64,000 bases of DNA from Odiellus spinosus (Eukaryota > Arthropoda > Arachnida > Opiliones > Phalangiidae), in assembly GCA_963920705.1 (NCBI GenBank), contig OY987225.1:124001-188000 (forward strand), given 5' to 3'. The position numbers and the translations under genes are program-made. Shown here piece by piece: positions 58,018-64,000 of the stretch. Below the pieces are notes generated by a model. That model was not told the DNA's origin, did not search any database, and saw nothing but the letters and a program-made list of their open reading frames with translations. Within the stretch, counting starts at the first letter, position 1, and each line of letters opens with the position of its first letter.

Positions 58018-60063
58018 AAGTGATTCAGTCAAATCTCTACATTTTTACCATTGCCCTTTAAACCCAATTAAAATTAATTTTTTCGTAATTTTTGATGTTA
58101 ATAGCTGCGGCAGCCGCACTTGATTCAGTCAAATCTCTACATTTTTACCATTGCCCTTTAATCCCAATTAAAAAAAATTTTTACATTATTTTTGATGTTA
58201 ATAGCTGGGGCAGCCTCACTTGATTCAGTCAGATCTCTACATTTTTACCATTGCCCTTTAATCCCAATTAAAATTTATTTTTTCATTATTTTTGATGTTA
58301 ATAGCTGGGGCAGCCGCACTTGATTCAGTCAGATCTCTACATTTTTACCATTGTCCTTTAAACCCAATTAAAATTAATTATTTCACAATTTTTGATGTTA
58401 ATAGCTGGGGCAGCCTCACTTGATTCAGTCAAATTTCTACATTTTTACCAGTGCCCTTTAATCCCAATTAAAATTTATTTTTTCATTATTTTTGATGTTA
58501 ATAGCTGGGGCAGCCTCACTTGATTCAGTCAAACCTCTACATTTTTACCAGTGCCCTTTAATCCCAATTAAAATTTATTTTTTCATTATTTTTGATGTTA
58601 ATAGCTGGGGCAGCCTCACTTGATTCAGTCAAACCTCTACATTTTTACCAGTGCCCTTTCATCCCAATTAAAATTAATTTTTACATTATTTTTGATGTTA
58701 ATAGCTGGGGCAGCCGCACTTGATTCAGTCAGATCTCTACATTTGTACCATTGCCCTTTAAACCCAATTAAAATTAATTTTTTCATAATTTTTGATGTTA
58801 ATAGCTGGGGCAGCCGCACTTGATTCAGTCAAATCTCTACATTTTTACCATTGCCCTTTAATCCCAATTCAAATTAATTTTTTCCTTATTTTTGATGTTA
58901 ATAGCTGGGGCAGCCGCACTTGATTCAGTCAAATCTCTACATTTTTACCATTGCCCTTTAATCCCAATTAAAATTAATTTTTACTTTTTTTTGATGTTAA
59001 TAGCTGGGGCAGCCGCACTTGATTCAGTCAAATTTCTACATTTTTACCATTGCCCTTTAAACCTAATTAAACTAAATTTTTTCATAATTTTTGATGTTAA
59101 TAGCTGCGGCAGCCGCACTTGATTTAGTCAAATTTCTACATTTTTACCATTGCCCTTTAAACCCAATTAAAATTAATTTTTTCATAATTCTTGATGTTAA
59201 TGGCTGGGGCAGCCTCACTTGATTCAGTCAGATCTCTACATTTTCCCCATTGCCCTTTAAACCCAATTAAAATTAATTTTTTCATAATTTTTGATGTTAA
59301 TAGCTGGGGCAGCCTCACTTGATTCAGTCAGATCTCTACATTTTCCCCATTGCCCTTTAAACCCAATTAAAATTAATTTTTTCATAATTTTTGATGTTAA
59401 TAGCTGGGGCAGCCTCACTTGATTCAGTCAGATCTCTACATTTTCCCCATTGCCCTTTAAACCCAATTAAAATAAATTTTTTCATAATTTTTGATGTTAA
59501 TGGCTGGGGCAGCCGCACTTGATTTAGTCAAATTTCTACATTTTTACCATTGCCCTTTAAACCCAATTAAAATTAATTTTTTCATAATTTTTGATGTTAA
59601 TAGCTGGGGCAGCCTCACTTGATTCAGTCAGATCTCTACATTTTCCCCATTGCCCTTTAAACCCAATTAAAATTAATTTTTTCATCAATTTTGATGTTAA
59701 TACCTCCGAAAGCCGCAGCGAAATCATTATATTTTCCCCATTGCCCTTTAAACCAAATTTAAATTAAATTTTTCATCAATTTTGATGTTAATACCTCCGA
59801 CAGCCGCAGTGAAATCTTTATATTTTCCCCATTGCCCTTTAAACCTAATTTAAATTAGTTATTTCAGCAATTTTGATGTTAATACCTCCGACAGCCGCAA
59901 TGAAATCTTTATATTTTCCCCATTGCCCTTTAAACCAAATTTAAATTAATTATTTCAGCAATTTTGATGTTAATACCTCCGACAGCCGCAGCGAAATCTT
60001 TATATTTTCCCCATTGCCCTTTAAACCAAATTCCAATTAATTTTTTCATTATTTTTGATGTTA
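58018..60063. repeat. 100-bp satellite, about 20 copies
   Basis: Regular 100-bp period with consensus words TGATTCAGTCAAATCTCTAC, TTTTACCATTGCCCTTTAAA and TTTTGATGTTAATAGCTGGG. A distinct subfamily (AATACCTCCGACAGCCGCAG, TTTATATTTTCCCC) occupies the last four units (59695-60063). Short open frames here are by-products of the repeat. Confidence 0.96.
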
Positions 60064-60150
60064 ATACCTTCCTTATTGCCGTTCGGAATGGCAAGTCGTT
60101 CGGAATTTCACTCATTTTTAAAAAGGAGAGTACTTTTAAGGCGGAGAAAT

Positions 60151-60665
60151 TGAAAATTAATGTTATTCTATGGGATTTAGATTTTTTGCAAGAGACTTAC
60201 CTTTCAGATTTATTTTCTAATGCTTCCAAATATTTTACAGGCTTTATTTTAAGACTAATTTCATAATTTTATACCGATTAGTTTGGTCACAGTCTATAAA
60301 CGGCAAAAATATGAAGAAGGAGAAATTAAGTCATTAGAGTTCAATACCCATAGCCTCCAAATCAAGCGCGCGCGCGCTCGTGCTCGTGATTTTAAAAAGC
60401 CATATAAAACCTAAGCCTAATTTGTCAAATTAGGCTTAGGTTTTTGGCGAATCTATTTCTCCGCCTTGTTGTTCCCTCCGTTTTCATAAATAGATTGTGG
60501 GCCATCTAATTGGTGTAAAATTATGAAATTAGTCTTAAAATAAAGCTCGAATCTTAATTCGTACCACACGGAAAATCCAAGTCTGAAAAATATCCGGAAG
60601 TATTAGAAAATAAATCTGAAAGGTAAGCCACTTTCAAAAAACCAAATCCCATAGAATAACATTAC
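60151..60665. repeat. inverted repeat element with central hairpin
   Basis: Arms about 60151-60272 and 60517-60665 are inverses (AATGTTATTCTATGGGATTT, AGATTTATTTTCTAATGCTT, TAAGACTAATTTCATAATTT). Between them lies a perfect hairpin, AAACCTAAGCCTAATTTG with its inverse around GT, at about 60403-60440, and a (GC)n run near 60366. Confidence 0.75.
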
Positions 60666-61813
60666 GATTTGGCCATGCGCGAAACCAGCTAAGTACCAAA
60701 AAAAGGGTCAACTTTAGAATTAATTTTAAAATACTTAGACTTAATATTTTTAAATGAAACTTGAAAAGTTCAACATTCGAACCTTGCTCTACCATTTAAA
60801 AGTGATTATATCTGTAACAAATAATTCCTCTTTTAGTTCTGTCAATCACTGGACTTGTCCTCGAAAGAGTCGATTTTAATGTTATTCTATGGGAGAATGG
60901 AGCGTTTTGATTGGCTAGAGACTGAATTTTTTAGGAAATCAAAATAGCATTACAGATGATGATGGGCCCAATACATAGAACCCTACCGGGTTCTAAGAAT
61001 AAATACTAGTTAACTAATATTTCAAATGATATTTGATGTACTTAGTACACAACGAGTGGTTCTAACCTGATTTTTCTCGATTTAAATAGATTTTTGCGCT
61101 TAAGCTAATCATAATTAATAAATTATATGATAATTTATCGGTAATTAACTTCGAAATTGATGTTAATTTTACCGTTTTATACTTCTATAAATTTTCTTTA
61201 AACGCATTTATCTTAAAAATGATATCGTTTAACGTTAGAATCGAGATCTGTTCTCGCTATAGGGCTAGGCCACTATGGATACAACTTTGCTGTTTGATGA
61301 GGTGGTGCCAAAAATTTTATCACGAAAAAATTAGATTAATATAACCGCTTGGAGCAATTATTAAAGAATTTTTGTTCGATTCAATCAAATATTCCCGATT
61401 AAGCGTTTATTCCGGTTTATTCGGTTATAATTTACAGACTCAAATGAATTTTTAGAATTATTTCAATAGTGGAATGGAAAAAAACACCGTAAATATTATT
61501 TTTAAATCATATTCGCGTAATATTTTCCATTTATTTTAAAGATATTCGAGAAAAAGAGATTTGCGCTATACAATCAAAATAATTATCTATATTTTTCATT
61601 CATCTTTTTGTCCAATGGTTAACCAAAAACCGACCCTCTTTTTAAACGTTGGTTTAAACAGTGTAATTTTTTTTAATATAATGTATTTAAAGATAAATTA
61701 TAAAATTATGATGAAACTAAAATTAACGTGAATGTTACGGTTAATCGTAAATAATAGCTGAAAATTTATTTACAATTCCAAGCTCTTGTTCTCGCTCGTT
61801 GACCGTTTCTTAA

Positions 61814-62446
61814 AGGGTAAATGAAAACTGATATATCACTTGTCTGCTTAAAAAAGGCACGGAGTCTCTGAGTTTCAATTTCCGAGTAAGCCATCCGACC
61901 AATAGGCGCTCTCGCAAAATCCCGCGTGCTCGTGTATAGTATAGTTTATATTACCATAGCCTCCTAGAAATGCGAGCGCCGCTACCATATTACAAACGCG
62001 TGAGTTTGAATTTCATTTATTTTAGACTCAATTTAGGCTTAGCATTTTTATGAAAGATAATTTTTTACGTCGCTTAAGCGGGCGTTGCGAGTTAAATAAA
62101 TTTATTTAGGTGAATTAATGTATTTTTAATTAAGTGAAACATCGTTTGGACCAGTTTTGGTCTCTATCAAAGGTGTTTAGCCTCATTATATAAATGATAT
62201 CAATGGTTTCTCTTGGGTCACAAGGTCTAAACGGCGCCTATTGGTCGGATGGCTTACTCGGAAATTGAAACACCGGGACTCCATGCCTTTTTTGTAGCAG
62301 ACAACGAAGTCCGATCTTTAAAACCTTTTTTATCATATTTAGGAGATGCTTAAAAATAAGAGTTGATATTTTTCTTAGGTTTTTGATAACGTAGATTCAG
62401 AAAAACGTAAAATCAAGAAAGTGATACATCAGTTTTCATTTACCCT
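61814..62446. mobile_element. TTAA-flanked element, second copy of the 3246-4021 family
   Basis: The ends AGGGTAAATGAAAACTG and CAGTTTTCATTTACCCT lie between TTAA (61810-61813 and 62447-62450). About 130 bp of the left arm is deleted relative to the Bre1-intron copy, while the right arm is complete, so the copy is a deletion derivative. Confidence 0.9.
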
Positions 62447-63134
62447 TTAAATAGTTTAAAGCGATACGATGTGGCGGTCATCGAGTACTCGGGTTATAAT
62501 ACCCATTCGAATCTCTATCAAAAATTAGGCCAATAGGTTTTAGGAACAGTATATCTACTAATTTTTTTAATCAATTATTAAAAACTCGCTTTTGAGTTTC
62601 GTTATTATCGGATAATCGTGGATAATCGTTTAAATTTAACTAAATTTAAATTGACTTAATCTACGACTCGCGGGAAAATTCGATAAAACGGAAGGTGTTG
62701 CGCGGAAGGAGAGTCGTATAAACAAGTTCGCTCGCTAAGCCCTAAAAATAAATTACCATGGTTTGGGTATAAACTATTTTTTGAACAGCAAAAAATGTTA
62801 TTTTACTTGGTTGTTATGATATTCTAAAATCTTTGTCTACTAATTTTTTGTTTCTTCCACGCTTATTGACAACTCTAAAATTCGCATCTTTTCCTCTGTA
62901 TATTTTTATATATCAACATTCGTAGTATAGTACATACATGATAAAAATAAATTCAAAAAGTTAACTTTGAATTTTTTTTTAAATATTTTTAATAGTTATT
63001 ATCCAACCAAATACCATTTCGATACCAACCTACGTTATTCTTGTACAAGAAGCTTACGTTTATTTTTACATATTTAATATATCATTAAATAAGGTAAGTC
63101 GCGCCCTATGAAGTGACGACATTGGCTATCGAAA

Positions 63135-64000
63135 AAAAAAAAAATCGAAAATAAATGAATTTTTTTACAAGGGGTACCAGGCTGGGAAATAAGGCGGTTT
63201 CACTGGACAAAAGTCCATTTTAAAAATTAGCTTGGCCAGTTGAAAAATTAAATGCTTGGGGGTCTACTGGCCTTGTGGACAGATAATTCCAAAATTTTTT
63301 GCTTCAAAGCCTACATCATAGTCCTACGTCATGGTGACAATTTGTCAAGCTCATGAAAATTGTAACAGGCCAATGTCCAGTTTTTTAACTAAAGTCCTTG
63401 GGCTCTACTGGCCTCAAGTGCAGTTCAAAAATAATCCTTATTTCCCAGCCTAAGGGGTACCCTCCTTGTAAAAAAAAAATGAATTGATTTTTTTTTACAT
63501 GGGGTACGCCTTCTAAAAAAAATTGAAAATGAATTGATCTTTTTACAAAGGGTACCCCTTGTAAAAAAAAATCGAAAATGAATTGATCTTTTTACAAGGG
63601 GTACCCCTTGTAAAAAATAAATCGAAAATGAATTAATCTTTTTACAAGCGGTACCCCTTGTAAAAAATCAACTCATTTTCGATTTTTTTTTTTACACGTG
63701 GTACCCCTTTTAAAAAAAAAATAATAAACCCCCGGTAAAATAAATAATCAAAGATTTCACAAGGGTTATCCCTTGTAAAAAAAATAATACACCCCTGTAA
63801 AATAAATAATTAAAAATTTTACAAGGGGTACCCCTTGTAAAAAAAATAATACACCCCTGTAAAATAAATAATCAAAAATTTTACAAGGGGTGCTCCTTGT
63901 AAAAAAATAATACACCCCCTGTAAAATAAATAATCAAAAATTTTACAAGGGGTACCCCTTGTAAAAAAAATTATACATCCCCTGTAAAATAAAAAATAAA
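63135..64000. repeat. palindromic GGGGTACCCC tandem array, continues past the window
   Basis: About ten units, roughly 60 bp each at the right side, built around the perfect palindrome ACAAGGGGTACCCCTTGT alternating with ACACCCCTGTAAAATAAATA spacers. Left units have a different spacer (AATCGAAAATGAATTGAT). The element 63178-63452 interrupts the array. Confidence 0.92.
63178..63452. mobile_element. hAT-type MITE, 275 bp, inside the palindromic array
   Basis: It starts CAGGCTGGGAAATAAGG and ends CCTTATTTCCCAGCCTA, flanked by the exact 8-bp duplication AGGGGTAC (63170-63177 and 63453-63460), which is half of the array palindrome. Interior words ACTGGACAAAAGTCC and GGCCAATGTCCAG relate it to 8425-8665. 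Confidence 0.9.

Noticed and set aside
58620..59122. Short open frames with LIAGAAALDSV repeats
   Set aside because: They arise from the 100-bp satellite; the period is not a multiple of three, so the repeats fall in different frames and stop quickly.

Overview
The window is nuclear DNA of an invertebrate animal. Coding exons are separated by GT-AG introns of about 48 nt to 6.6 kb. The genes are metazoan orthologues (RNF20/40-type Bre1, a CEP162-like centrosomal protein, sedoheptulokinase, a THAP-domain protein), and the non-coding DNA is packed with DNA-transposon relics and satellites. CpG is common in exons and introns. This and the lipase-NACHT-ankyrin gene would fit an arthropod, but the phylum is inference.

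Layout. (1) 1-7862, minus strand: the first 12 coding exons (710 residues) of Bre1, the E3 ligase for histone H2B. The C-terminal RING part lies left of the window. (2) 7863-9928: the gap between the divergent Bre1 and CEP162-like genes, holding two TIR elements. (3) 9929-26537, plus strand: a CEP162-like coiled-coil gene whose 7-kb intron 2 contains a long satellite, a 2.6-kb TIR transposon and a complete THAP-domain gene on the opposite strand (16341-17185). (4) 26538-32768: intergenic, mostly one decayed 4.3-kb hAT-like transposon with long inverted arms. (5) 32769-41297, minus strand: a STAND-type protein of about 1545 residues joining a class-3 lipase-like domain, a NACHT NTPase and about ten ankyrin repeats. 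Almost all of it is one exon, probably with a 10-nt first coding exon 3.9 kb upstream. (6) 42994-55556, plus strand: sedoheptulokinase (SHPK), six exons, 471 residues, with a TATA promoter. (7) 55557-64000: no recognisable gene; two large inverted-repeat elements, about 20 copies of a 100-bp satellite, a TTAA-flanked element and a palindromic GGGGTACCCC array that runs off the right edge.

The mobile fraction is unusually readable. Many elements keep both inverted ends and target-site duplications: 8 bp with CAGG ends (hAT type), TTAA (piggyBac type), TA (mariner type), and two less familiar groups with 6-bp and 7-bp duplications. Several are nested in satellites or in one another.

No operon-like cooperation is evident. 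Bre1 (chromatin), CEP162-like (cilium/centriole) and SHPK (sedoheptulose to pentose phosphate) are housekeeping genes. The lipase-NACHT-ankyrin gene is the most interesting product, because its architecture suggests a sensor/effector of innate immunity. All exon structures were derived by hand from reading frames, splice-site phase and remembered family features; none was verified by search.
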